Shown here: in pieces, positions 52,129 through 61,158 of the stretch | How positions within the stretch are numbered: the first letter of the stretch is position 1 | Layout of the letters: every line of letters begins with the position of its first letter | Assembly: GCA_046351135.1 (NCBI GenBank) | Contig: JAXLZA010000003.1 | Span: forward strand, 447,299 to 511,298 | Length of the DNA: 64,000 nucleotides | From: UBA4427 sp046351135 | GTDB lineage: Bacteria > Myxococcota_A > UBA9160 > UBA4427 | Direction of reading: 5' to 3' | The notes under the pieces: generated by a model | The model's database searches: none | What the model was told of the DNA's origin: nothing | What the model saw: only the letters and a program-made list of their open reading frames with translations | Position numbers and translations under genes: made by a program

Positions 52129-52144
52129 TAATACGATCGTCTTA
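52129..52144. promoter_or_regulatory. Probable TetR operator palindrome
   Basis: TAATACGATCGTCTTA is a 16-base palindrome with a single mismatched pair. It lies directly upstream of the tetR ribosome site and about 115 bases before the divergent kinase gene. Size, symmetry and place match TetR operators. Binding is inferred. Confidence 0.65.
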
Positions 52145-52258
52145 CGCTCGATCCGCGGGACCGCCCCTTCCGTCCCCCGCCCGACCGGGCTCGGCCCCCC
52201 CTCCCCCGGACCGGACCGAGCCATCCGGAACGCCCCGTTCTGAATCAAGGAGAACGAC

Positions 52259-53377
52259 TTGGCCACCACCTTCCCCCACGACGCCCGCCAGCTCGAACGC
52301 CGCGACCTGACCCGCCTCGTCCGAACGCGTCACCCGGGCGTCGAGGTCGTCGACTTCGAGATCCTCGAGAGCAAGACCTTCGCCGCCGAGACCAATGAGG
52401 TCTCCACCGCGGGCCGCATCTGCGTCGACGTCGTCCTGGCCGGGGAAGGCAGCGAGTCGATCGACCGCCGCTGGATGATCAAGGTCTGCCGCCCCGATCT
52501 TGGCGACATCCCCCTATATAGGAACGAGGTCGCCTTCTATACGAAGCTGCGCCCCGAGGTCGACGTCGAGGCGCCGCGCTGCTTCGGTGGACTCTACGTA
52601 CGGGGCGGCGAAGGCTTCGCGATCGCGCTCGAAGACCTCCGGCTTCGCAAGGCGATCTTCCCGAACGTGAAGACCTCCGTCTCGATCGCCCAGATCGAGT
52701 CCCTGCTCCGGACGCTCGCGAAGCTCCATGCCCACTACTGGCAGTCGCCGCGCTTCGAGTCCGACCTCGCCTGGGTCGAGCCCCATACATCGGGCGCGAT
52801 CTACACCATGTTCAACCATCCGAACATGATCCCCGCGATGATCGCCCGGGAGATCGAGGAGAATCAGTTCAAGAAGGAGCTCGTCGAGGCTGCGGGCAAG
52901 ACCGCCGAGGACCTCTACCGGGAGTTCCGCAAACTCCAGAAGCACCAGGCCACCCTGCCCCAGACCCTCTGCCACGGCGATACCCACATCGGCAACACCT
53001 ATCTCCTGCCCGACGGCTCCGCCGGCCTCGTCGACTGGCAGCTGATGGCCCGCGGCTACTGCCTCCACGACGTCACCTACCTCCTGATGACCGGCCTGAG
53101 CGTCGCCACCCGCCGCCGCCACCAGAAGCCACTGCTCGCCTACTACCGCGCGCAGCTCGTCCAGCACGGCGTCGCCGATGCGCCCTCGCTCGACGAGCTG
53201 TGGCTCGAGTATCGGCGTGCGGCGATCTGGGGCGTCTACATCGGCTGGCTGACGACGCCGATCATGAACTACGGGTGGGACATCTGCGTGAACAACCACA
53301 TTCGCTTGTTGACGGCCTACCAGGATCTGGGGTGCAGTGAGGCGTTGGAGGGGTTGCCGGAAGCGGAGGGGTTTTGA
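52259..53377 (+). CDS. CHK-like / aminoglycoside-phosphotransferase-fold kinase
   Basis: A 372-residue small-molecule kinase of the CHK (ecdysteroid kinase-like) group. WMIKVCRPD carries the ATP-binding Lys, a family Glu follows in the N-lobe, LCHGDTHIGN is the Brenner catalytic loop, and GLVDWQ supplies the metal-binding Asp. The bacterial members phosphorylate unknown alcohols, some near steroid or lipid genes. The start is TTG at 52259, with AAGGAG seven bases upstream. It is divergent from a TetR regulator across a palindrome and is likely repressed by it. Confidence 0.85.
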   Translation: MATTFPHDARQLERRDLTRLVRTRHPGVEVVDFEILESKTFAAETNEVSTAGRICVDVVLAGEGSESIDRRWMIKVCRPDLGDIPLYRNEVAFYTKLRPEVDVEAPRCFGGLYVRGGEGFAIALEDLRLRKAIFPNVKTSVSIAQIESLLRTLAKLHAHYWQSPRFESDLAWVEPHTSGAIYTMFNHPNMIPAMIAREIEENQFKKELVEAAGKTAEDLYREFRKLQKHQATLPQTLCHGDTHIGNTYLLPDGSAGLVDWQLMARGYCLHDVTYLLMTGLSVATRRRHQKPLLAYYRAQLVQHGVADAPSLDELWLEYRRAAIWGVYIGWLTTPIMNYGWDICVNNHIRLLTAYQDLGCSEALEGLPEAEGF

Positions 53378-53604
53378 ACGGGGCGGGGAAAACGAGGCTT
53401 CCGCCGAGCCCGATCCGTACGGCGACCAGGCATCCCGATTGGAGCGAGAGGACCTCGAGAAACGCAGCTCTTCACCCGCGCCGCATTCGAAGCCGAGTCC
53501 GCCGGAGAATCGACCACGGACCGCCGCCGACCGGGCACTGACCTCTGGCATCGCCCTGCCCGATACTCCCGCTCATCCGAACGTCCAAGGGAGGAACGAA
53601 GACC

Positions 53605-54657
53605 ATGGCCACCGCCCCCAGCAACTTCATCATCTGCACCCGCGACGTCGACGGCCAGGGTCGCTTCGTCCCCGAGCCCGGCGCGACGCGCTTCCTGCGC
53701 GTGCCGCGCGGGCTTCGCAGGTACGACCGCTCGTTCGAGGTCAAGAGCCGTGACCGGTGGCGACGGGCGCTCTGCGACGCGGCCGATGGCGGGGAAGACG
53801 AGATCACCGGCACCACCGGCCACGTCCTGGTCTTCGTGCATGGCTACAACAACGACATGGATGCCATCACCTGGCGCACCGAGATGCTCCAGCAGACGCT
53901 GGAAGCCCAGGGCTGGCGCGGCGTGGTCGTGGCCTTCGACTGGCCGAGCGACAACTCGACGCTCAACTACCTGGAAGACCGCAGCGACGCCGCCGACGTC
54001 GCCGACCGCATGGTGCGCGACGCCATCGGGCTGCTGATCGAGGCGCAGAACGACACGGCCAACCCCTGCAAGCTCAACGTCCACCTGCTCGGCCACTCGA
54101 CCGGCGCATACGTGATCATGGAGGCCTTCAACCAGGCCCAGAAGCGCGGCGCGCTCTACCGTGCGGACTGGCGGGTGGCGCAGGTGGCGCTCATCGGGGG
54201 CGACATCGCCAGCAGCTCGCTCGTAGCCGGTGGGGAATGGGCGAAGGCGATGTTCGACCGCAGCGTTCGCCTGACCAACTACTCGAATCGGTACGACAAG
54301 GTACTGGGCGTCTCGAACGCTAAGCGCCTGGGGACCTCGCCGCGCGTCGGCCGCGTCGGCCTGCCGGGCGACGCGCATCCGAAGGCCGTGAACGTCGACT
54401 GCTCGGACTACTTCACCACCAAGGACCCGAGCCGTTCGCAGTTCAACGGCACCTTCAACCACTCGTGGCACATCGGCGACCCGGTCTTCGCCCTCGACCT
54501 GGCGCTCACGCTCGAAGGCGAGATCGACCGCCAGGCCCTGCCGACGCGCGAAGCCGGCGCGGCGGGACTGCGGCTGAAGGCCGGCCAGCGACCGCCGTTT
54601 CAGGCCGGGTGGGACAGCACGACGCCCAACAAGGCGAAGAAGAGTCTGGGTGGATGA
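53605..54657 (+). CDS. Alpha/beta hydrolase, DUF900-like
   Basis: A 350-residue alpha/beta hydrolase of the DUF900 type. LVFVHGYNND is the oxyanion-loop strand, FDWPSDNSTLNYLEDRSDA is typical of the family, and the nucleophile elbow is GHSTG. The last catalytic His is probably in FNHSWHIGD. No signal peptide is present, so it is cytoplasmic as read. A ribosome site (GGGAGG) precedes the ATG. It is flanked by about 200-base gaps on both sides, so it is probably transcribed alone. Substrate unknown. Confidence 0.85.
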   Translation: MATAPSNFIICTRDVDGQGRFVPEPGATRFLRVPRGLRRYDRSFEVKSRDRWRRALCDAADGGEDEITGTTGHVLVFVHGYNNDMDAITWRTEMLQQTLEAQGWRGVVVAFDWPSDNSTLNYLEDRSDAADVADRMVRDAIGLLIEAQNDTANPCKLNVHLLGHSTGAYVIMEAFNQAQKRGALYRADWRVAQVALIGGDIASSSLVAGGEWAKAMFDRSVRLTNYSNRYDKVLGVSNAKRLGTSPRVGRVGLPGDAHPKAVNVDCSDYFTTKDPSRSQFNGTFNHSWHIGDPVFALDLALTLEGEIDRQALPTREAGAAGLRLKAGQRPPFQAGWDSTTPNKAKKSLGG

Positions 54658-54862
54658 GCGAAGGGCGCAGAGCGGTTGGGGAGAGGTGCGCGGTGCGCGG
54701 CAGGGCCCTGGTCGATCAGGCGTGGGGCATCGCGCTTGAACGCGGCAGTGCAGGCGCGACGGCGCTTCAGCATGCGGACGTGAGCTAGGGAAGCGTGCGC
54801 GTATCCATGCGGGACGTCTGCAGAACCGGAGTAGCTCTAGAACTCCCCGGCTGACGCAGAGC

Positions 54863-55792
54863 TCACTCCTTGCGACCTCGAATCGTCGTACGCAGCCAGG
54901 TCCAGCCGAGACCCAGGACCAACAACCCGCGCGAGAGCCCCGACCCGGCAGGCACGGATTGAGGCGGACCAGCGGCTGCATCCAGGTAGTCCGGAATCCC
55001 ATCCCCGTCCGCATCCCCACTGCCCTCGCTCAACGTGGGAATGCCATCCCCGTCGTCGTCCGTGTCGAGGTAGTCGCGAATCCCGTCCTTGTCCGAGTCA
55101 CAGTCCGTGCTCCCACACAGGCCGGCCTCCGTGATCGTCGCTACGCCATCCCCGTCGTCGTCCGTGTCGAGGTAGTCGAAGAATCCGTCCTTGTCCGTGT
55201 CGTCGCAGTCCCCGTTCTTGCAGGTGGCCGCTTCCGTCGCCGTGACCACGCCGTCGCCGTCGTCGTCCGTGTCGAGGTAGTCGCGAATCCCGTCCTTGTC
55301 CGAGTCACAGTCCGTGCTCCCACACAGGCCGGCCTCCGTGATCGTCGCTACGCCGTCGCCATCGTCGTCCGTGTCGAGGTAGTCGAAGAATCCGTCCTTG
55401 TCCGAGTCACAGTCCCCATCCTTGCAGGTGGCCGCTTCCGTCGCCGTGGCCACGCCGTCGCCGTCGTCGTCCGTATCGAGATAATTGGAGATCCCGTCCT
55501 TGTCCGAGTCGAGCTGGAACGCTCCGCCCTCCTGAATCGTGAGGATCCCGTCTCCATCGTCGTCCGTATCGAGGTAGTCGTACTTCCCGTCGGAGTCCGT
55601 ATCATCGTCGTCGCAATCGAGGTTTCGGTTGGCATCCTCGACGGAGTTGGGAATCGAGTCCTCGTCGCTGTCGCCCGGCAGACATTCGGCGGCATTCGCG
55701 CCACGGCTCGGGCTCAGGATGAACAGGAACGAAATCAGGGTGCCGAGGGTGGCGGAGATCGATCGCCACCTCGAAACGATACGCTCAGTCAA
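54863..55792 (-). CDS. Secreted calcium-binding (thrombospondin type 3-like) repeat protein
   Basis: A 309-residue exported protein. After a signal peptide (about 1-35) come many DxDxDG calcium loops: YLDTDDDGDG recurs six times with DSDKDG or DTDKDG partners, and Cys pairs (CKDGDC, CGSTDC) that may form disulphides. The C-terminus has VPAGSGLSRG, a hydrophobic helix with two Trp, and the basic end RGRKE; this looks like a sorting or anchoring tag of the VPxxP/PEP-CTERM-like kind. The last gene before it on this strand is a PhyH-type oxygenase. It is probably a rigid surface protein. Confidence 0.85.
   Translation of the reverse strand: MTERIVSRWRSISATLGTLISFLFILSPSRGANAAECLPGDSDEDSIPNSVEDANRNLDCDDDDTDSDGKYDYLDTDDDGDGILTIQEGGAFQLDSDKDGISNYLDTDDDGDGVATATEAATCKDGDCDSDKDGFFDYLDTDDDGDGVATITEAGLCGSTDCDSDKDGIRDYLDTDDDGDGVVTATEAATCKNGDCDDTDKDGFFDYLDTDDDGDGVATITEAGLCGSTDCDSDKDGIRDYLDTDDDGDGIPTLSEGSGDADGDGIPDYLDAAAGPPQSVPAGSGLSRGLLVLGLGWTWLRTTIRGRKE
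55081..55491 (-). repeat. Two near-identical ~205-bp coding repeats
   Basis: The units begin at 55081 and 55288 (207 bases apart); the second is 204 bases long. Their first 115 bases are almost identical. The near identity at silent sites points to recent duplication or gene conversion. Confidence 0.85.
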
Positions 55793-55907
55793 GTCACCCT
55801 CCGGAGATCTGTTCGCTCGTGGTCATTGGAGGCAGATCGACGTCCATCCTCTCATGAATGCTTGCTCCCAGCAACGAGAAATCACCCCGAGCCCTGATTC
55901 GACAGAC

Positions 55908-56783
55908 TCATCCGAGGGGGCCCTGGTCGTCGACATCGGCCAACGCCCGCACCAGCTCGGCCCCCAACGCGGCCAGCTTCTTGTTTGCCTCGAAGTGCCG
56001 ATAGCGGAGGATGTTCGCGCCGATCAGCCCAAGGCGATGACCGAGCGAAGGCGGTCTTCCAGGGTCGAGGAGCGGCCCTTCGTATCGCACCTCGGTCCCT
56101 GCCTGAATCTCGAGACTCACCGAAATGCGCGGCTCGGTCGCCTGCCCGCTGCTTCGCCCGCCCCAATGCCAGATGTCCTGTCTCCAGATCAAGACGTCTC
56201 CCGGATCGGCAGGCAGCGCACGGGCGTCCTGCGGCCGGATGAGGGATCGGTTCTTTACCGTCCACGGAGCCGGTACCAGATACATGCAGCCATTGGCCGG
56301 AGTTGCGCGCCCGAGCGGGATCCATGCCGACATCGTGAGCGGCCGACCGTCGGGACTGACGGTAGGCGGACCCTTCGATCGATCGCGGTGAGGCGGCCAT
56401 CCGGACCGATCGGCCCCGACCGGGATGTACCAGGCCCAGAAGCAGGGCAGGAATCGGTAGGAATCGCCGAGCATCTCCCGCCATACGGCATCCAGTCTCG
56501 CGAATAGCATCCATGTCTCGTCATAGACCCACAGGAAGACGGCCGGTAATCCGCGCGCGCGCAGCGCCAGCACGCCCTCCCGCAACCGCTCGATCAGGTC
56601 GTCTTCGAACGGTCGGAGCAGCTGCGCCCATCCCTCCGAGCCAAGCTCGGATTGCGCCAGCGCCAACGTGGCCCTGGAGAAGCGGATTGGCTCGAAGCTG
56701 GCTGCATCGGAAACGGTCAGACGATTCCAACCGCGCCACCACCCCGGCTCACGCAATCGACGAACATCGTCCCGTTCGCTCAT
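55908..56783 (-). CDS. PhyH-like Fe(II)/2-oxoglutarate dioxygenase
   Basis: A 291-residue oxygenase of the phytanoyl-CoA dioxygenase family. The iron ligands are His and Asp of PPHRDRS and His of DIWHWGG; Arg in EPRISVSLE is placed to bind 2-oxoglutarate. WYIPVGAD and ANGCMYLVP are family-like. The ATG at 56783 overlaps the stop codon of the methyltransferase gene (ATGA), so translation is coupled. With a methyltransferase and a TPR glycosyltransferase beside it, it may hydroxylate a protein side chain or a small molecule; this is inference. Confidence 0.85.
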   Translation of the reverse strand: MSERDDVRRLREPGWWRGWNRLTVSDAASFEPIRFSRATLALAQSELGSEGWAQLLRPFEDDLIERLREGVLALRARGLPAVFLWVYDETWMLFARLDAVWREMLGDSYRFLPCFWAWYIPVGADRSGWPPHRDRSKGPPTVSPDGRPLTMSAWIPLGRATPANGCMYLVPAPWTVKNRSLIRPQDARALPADPGDVLIWRQDIWHWGGRSSGQATEPRISVSLEIQAGTEVRYEGPLLDPGRPPSLGHRLGLIGANILRYRHFEANKKLAALGAELVRALADVDDQGPLG

Positions 56784-58339
56784 CCGGATACCCGCTCGAG
56801 AGCTGCTCGCGCCTTCGCATGGCTCGGGTCCAGCTGGATTGCACGACGAAAGTGGTCGTGCGCCTCCCGTTGACGGCCCAGCCGCTCGTTGCAAAGGCCC
56901 AGGTTGTACCACGCAACGCCTCTCTCCGGCGTGTCGGCGACCACCCGCGAGAACTGCGCCTCCGCATCGGAGTATCGACCGAGCCGGTAGTACACACGAC
57001 CCGCCGAAAATCGGATGTCCTCTTTCGGCGAGACCGCATAGGTTCGATCGAGGACCTGATCGAGACACAATCCGATGTCGTCTCGAATCGCGCCGCTGAC
57101 GGTTTCCATCGCATTCAGGATGCGATCGGACCACAGCGAGAACACGGTCGGGTCGAAGCCCGACAAGCGCAGGACCAGCAGGATCAAGGGAACGGGCGGG
57201 TCCTGCCATGACGCGCGGGCAATCTTGAAGAGCCGATGATACTCAGCGGGGCCGAATTCGTTGATGTATTCCCGATATGCACCGCGAAAGCGCGAGAACC
57301 GACCGTCGACCGTGCTGAAGGACGCGACCGTGAAGCGCGAATATCGGTTGTCGTGAGTCAGGCTCACACCGCCGAGATCGAAGCCAATGGCGTCGAAATT
57401 GGCCATGAACGAGAAGCCGCCATTCTTGACGAGGCCGCCGAGTCGTCGGCCCTCGAGGTCCTTTTCTCCGCGAAAGCCCTTGTCGCCCGCCACCACGCAA
57501 AGACGATTTCCCGACAGAGCTCGGAGGAAGCGAAGCGCTCGAATGGCCCCGACGGGGATCAACACCTCGGCGTTCTCCAGGGTGTCGACGTAACGTGCGA
57601 GCAGGCCGTCGAGGCATGGATCGCCGTAGTAGGGCAGCCGAACGGGCCGAGTGGCTCTTCGCATCTCCAAGTCGGCCGCGGCGTCCGGGGCAAGCTCGTC
57701 GCGGGTCGCACCGGCGGGCATCAGCGCCTGGACCGTGATCTCGTGCAGCTGACGGCCACGGACGAGAAACGCATCCTGACGAAGCGAGTCGACCACATAG
57801 TTGAGGATGGCGATCAGGGGATTCTTGACGGGCTCCGGCCCGAGAGTTTCACGGGAATGCACGAGCTTCAGGGGGCCGGGGAAGTCGGCATCGAAGATCG
57901 CTCCGTCCATGCGACCCTCGGCGAATGCACGATGGAGATCCGGGTGGTCCGGCCAGAGCGCGATGTTCGCTTCGGCAAAATCGGTCCCGACCACCCGGAA
58001 CCTGGGCAGCTTGCGCTCCTGCGACAAGATCGCGAGCTCATGCGAGAGGAGGAAGGACAGTCGCCCAGTACCGGCCCCCAGCTCGATCACGTAGATCGGC
58101 TCGTCCGGATCGATCGCGGCGGCTCCATCGTCCGCATCGAGGTCGAGAATGTCCTCTACCCAGGCGACGATCAAGCGCGCATAGCACCTTGCGACATAGG
58201 CATTCGTCGTGACGTAGTACGGCACGATCTCTTCGGCCCAGGCGCTGGGCCCAAACGTCTGGAAGAAGCGGCGCTGAATCTCCCACGCGACGGACTCAGA
58301 GAGCCTGCAGGGCTCCTCCAGCACTCTCTCGATCGACAT
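56780..58339 (-). CDS. SAM-dependent methyltransferase with TPR C-terminus
   Basis: A 519-residue protein. The class I methyltransferase motif IYVIELGAGTGRLSFLL is at about 80-97, followed by FRVVGTDFAE for the second strand. The middle (about 180-400) has no domain I can name, and the last 80 residues are TPR repeats (AWYNLGLCNERLG and SHAKARAALE). I chose the ATG at 58339; the frame is open to a GTG at 58438 without a ribosome site. The stop overlaps the start of the PhyH-like gene. Such TPR-bearing enzymes often act on proteins or in natural-product pathways. Confidence 0.8.
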   Translation of the reverse strand: MSIERVLEEPCRLSESVAWEIQRRFFQTFGPSAWAEEIVPYYVTTNAYVARCYARLIVAWVEDILDLDADDGAAAIDPDEPIYVIELGAGTGRLSFLLSHELAILSQERKLPRFRVVGTDFAEANIALWPDHPDLHRAFAEGRMDGAIFDADFPGPLKLVHSRETLGPEPVKNPLIAILNYVVDSLRQDAFLVRGRQLHEITVQALMPAGATRDELAPDAAADLEMRRATRPVRLPYYGDPCLDGLLARYVDTLENAEVLIPVGAIRALRFLRALSGNRLCVVAGDKGFRGEKDLEGRRLGGLVKNGGFSFMANFDAIGFDLGGVSLTHDNRYSRFTVASFSTVDGRFSRFRGAYREYINEFGPAEYHRLFKIARASWQDPPVPLILLVLRLSGFDPTVFSLWSDRILNAMETVSGAIRDDIGLCLDQVLDRTYAVSPKEDIRFSAGRVYYRLGRYSDAEAQFSRVVADTPERGVAWYNLGLCNERLGRQREAHDHFRRAIQLDPSHAKARAALERVSG

Positions 58340-58642
58340 CGCTGCACCCGCACGGCCGACTTGACGTTCCGACTGACTCGTCGACGAGCGATCGGTTCGC
58401 CTCTCGCTCGAGGCTGCCCCATTCGCACGAGGGTACACTGAGGCATCGGACGCCCAGGGCCATTGAACAGTCCACGACCCTAACTCATCGATTCCGGCGT
58501 CGCGATTGGGATTGGCCCTGGCCCCTCACGACGTATTCTGAACGAGAGGCAGTCGGGCGGCACCGGGAGCGGGAATCATGGAACGAGATCGAGACAGGCT
58601 TGCCGATGCGACGGTGACTCCGCCGCCGGCGAATTCCTAGGC
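58340..58642. other. Divergent promoter region, methyltransferase and OGT-like genes
   Basis: About 300 bases separate the two divergent genes. No further gene, hairpin or operator is evident, and the exact start of the methyltransferase is uncertain, so part of it may code. Confidence 0.4.
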
Positions 58643-60628
58643 GTGTCGGGGCGCGACGCGGCGAAGGCGGCGGTCGGGCGCGGACGCGTTCTTGCGAAGG
58701 CAAAGGACGTGCAGGGCGCGATCGCAGCGTATCGGGAGGCGGTCGCGGCCGACCCCACGTTCGCGGTGGCTCACAACGCGCTTGGCGTGGCGCTCAGTCG
58801 CGCCGGAGATCTTGCCGCCAGCGAGCGCGCCCTGCTGGAGGCCACGAAGGCCAATCCACGTTGGGCAGACCCGTGGGTGAACCTCGGTCGACAACGGATG
58901 CGCGCCGGGGACAAGGAGGGGGCCGCACAGGCGTGGCAGTGCGCCGTGGAACGAGGCGGCGACGACGAGGCTCGGCTCGATCTGTACCGCGTGTTGCGCA
59001 CGCTCGATCGTCCCACCGAGGCCGCAGCGGCGCTCCGACCGGTCGCAGATCCGCCCGTGGAGGACCTGTTGTGGCTCGGAAAGTTCTACGCGAGCCGTGA
59101 GAAGTACGAGACCGCGATCCCGCTGCTGCAACGCGCCTGCGCGGCGCTGAACGAACACGCCGACGCCCACTACGCCCTGGGCGTGGCGCTGCAGCGAACG
59201 CATCGGCTCGACGCCTCGGAGCGTGCGTTCCGGCACTGTGCGGCGCTCGATCCACGGCACGCGGAAGCCTGGAACAACCTCGGCAACGTCCTCAGGGCCC
59301 AGGTTCGCTTCGACGAGGCGGCCGACGCCTACGAGACCGCTCTGACCGTTCGCCCCGACAAGGCGAACACCCACCGCAACCTGTTGTTCGCACTTCAATA
59401 CGACCCCGAGCGCACGGCGGAGGACGTGTACCTCGCCCACAAGGCGTTCGGCGAGCGCTTCGCAGCTCCGCTTCCCGCGACTCCGATCGATCGGCGAACG
59501 AACCGTCCACTGCGAATCGGCCTGGTCTCGGCCGACTTCGGGCACCACCCGGTCGGCTACTTCCTGTCGCCGGTGCTCGAACATCTCGACAAATCGAAGT
59601 TCACGGTCATCGCGTACGCCGGCCCGCGACCAGCCGACGACCTCAGGGAGCGATTGCGAGACAGATGCGACCAGTGGGTGCCGACGGACGACCTCGACGA
59701 CGAAGCGCTCGCCGCGCGCATCCGAGAGGACGCGATCGACGTCCTGTTCGATCTCGGCGGCCACACCCGCGGCAGCCGCGTTCAGGTCTTCGCCAGGAAG
59801 CCCGCGCTCGTCCAGGTCACCTGGGCGGGCTATGTCGGCACGACGGGCCTCCCCACGATGGACTACCTGCTCGGCGACGAGCGACACACGCCAGCGGGCG
59901 CGGAACGCTTCACGGTGGAGCGGATCTGGCGAATGCCGCGCAGCTACGTGTGCTGGGAGCCACCGGCTGCGGCGCCAGCGCCGGGGCCCCTGCCCCAGCT
60001 GCGCAAGGGCCATCCGACGCTCGGGTCCATGAACAATCTATCCAAGCTGAATCGGCAGGTGGTCGCGCTGTGGTCGCGCATCCTGCGTGAGCGACCGGAC
60101 GCCCGCCTCCGGCTGGTGACCAAATCGCTCGGCGATCCATCGATGCGAGACAGGTGGCGCGCCTGGTTTGCCGACGAAGGCGTGGCTAACGACCGGATCG
60201 ACATGTCCGGCCGCGTGCCGCGCGAGGAGGTTCTTCGCCTCTACTCCGATGAGATCGATCTCGCGCTCGATTCCTTCCCCTACTCGGGAGGACTGACGAC
60301 ACTCGAAGCCCTGTGGATGGGGGTGCCTGTCGTGACGCGGGGCGACGGCGATCGCTTCGCGTCCCGGCACTCCATGGCTCATCTGGGCGCCGCGGGAATC
60401 GAAGGCTTCGTCGCGCGAGACCCCGACGACTACGTGCGGATCGCACTGCGCTGGCTCGACGACCCGGACGCGCTCGCGAGGGTGCGGACGTCGCTCCGGA
60501 GCTCCATTCGAGACAGCGTGCTGTGCGACGGTCCCGGATTCACCCGCGAGTTCGAGAACGCCGTGCAGGGCATGTGGCGCGACAGCATGGACGCTCGGGA
60601 GCCGACCGGCAGGTCCAGAAGTGGGTAG
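58643..60628 (+). CDS. TPR O-GlcNAc-transferase-like protein (SPINDLY/OGT family)
   Basis: A 661-residue protein. Residues 1-235 hold about six TPR repeats (AHNALGVALSRAG, AWNNLGNVLRAQ). Residues about 285-650 are the GT41 catalytic region: GLVSADFGHHPVGYF, DLGGHTRGSR, VTWAGYVGTTGLPTMDY, NLSKLN (the Lys that contacts UDP in OGT), DSFPYSGGLTTLEALWMGVPVVT and SRHSMAHLGAAG. Family members add GlcNAc (OGT) or fucose (SPINDLY) to Ser/Thr of proteins. The start is GTG at 58643. It is divergent from the methyltransferase-PhyH pair, and a likely target would be a nearby secreted or surface protein. Confidence 0.9.
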   Translation: MSGRDAAKAAVGRGRVLAKAKDVQGAIAAYREAVAADPTFAVAHNALGVALSRAGDLAASERALLEATKANPRWADPWVNLGRQRMRAGDKEGAAQAWQCAVERGGDDEARLDLYRVLRTLDRPTEAAAALRPVADPPVEDLLWLGKFYASREKYETAIPLLQRACAALNEHADAHYALGVALQRTHRLDASERAFRHCAALDPRHAEAWNNLGNVLRAQVRFDEAADAYETALTVRPDKANTHRNLLFALQYDPERTAEDVYLAHKAFGERFAAPLPATPIDRRTNRPLRIGLVSADFGHHPVGYFLSPVLEHLDKSKFTVIAYAGPRPADDLRERLRDRCDQWVPTDDLDDEALAARIREDAIDVLFDLGGHTRGSRVQVFARKPALVQVTWAGYVGTTGLPTMDYLLGDERHTPAGAERFTVERIWRMPRSYVCWEPPAAAPAPGPLPQLRKGHPTLGSMNNLSKLNRQVVALWSRILRERPDARLRLVTKSLGDPSMRDRWRAWFADEGVANDRIDMSGRVPREEVLRLYSDEIDLALDSFPYSGGLTTLEALWMGVPVVTRGDGDRFASRHSMAHLGAAGIEGFVARDPDDYVRIALRWLDDPDALARVRTSLRSSIRDSVLCDGPGFTREFENAVQGMWRDSMDAREPTGRSRSG

Positions 60629-61158
60629 GGATTCGGTTGAGCTGCGGATCGGCTGATGCGCATTTTGCCGGCTCGGGGCGACCACGATGCAGAACCGGGA
60701 GGCGCACCACCTGCTCTCTCGAGAAGACGCAGGCTGCGAGGCGACACCGACGAAGCGGTTGGACGCCGACCCTTTGCTCAGGTCCGTGAGCTCGAGCTCG
60801 CGGTCTGTCGGTTCGGTTCCCCTCGTCCCGATCCCCCAGGACCCCGCGACCTCGCGCACTTTCTCGGAACGGATCGCGTCTCGACCGCAAGCTCGCGGGA
60901 TACGCAGACTAACTAAGTGGCGGTGGGGGGAGTCCATCGAGAACCCGTCTCCGGCGCCAATTCGCTGATCAACGGGAAAATACAGGGAATCTCGTCGAAT
61001 TCGGCCTGTCTTCCCTCTGAAATTTATCGAATCCCTGAATGATTTCGGGCATCTAGACACGAATTCCCTAAGACCGAAAACAGGGAATCAATTCGGGGCG
61101 AACAGGGAATTCTCCGCGTGAACAGGGATGGAGGCCTGTCATGAACCGAGGAAGGGCT
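60629..61158. other. Intergenic region at the composition change
   Basis: About 530 bases with no convincing gene. The left half is GC-rich like the chromosome; the right half, from about 60900, is clearly richer in A and T and holds the CAGGGAA repeats. It looks like the edge of acquired DNA. Confidence 0.5.
60981..61130. repeat. Cluster of CAGGGAA-type repeats
   Basis: ACAGGGAAT-like elements occur in direct orientation at 60983, 61081, 61103 and 61123 (the last ends GAT) and inverted near 61011, 61031 and 61063. A further copy lies at 61864 inside the HNH gene. Spacing is about 20 bases for the last three. Similar elements are familiar to me from intergenic DNA beside mobile regions in other proteobacteria. 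They do not code. Confidence 0.75.

Noticed and set aside
60981..61130. CRISPR or rRNA-like structure in the repeat cluster
   Set aside because: The repeats are only about nine bases long, occur in both orientations and have uneven spacing.
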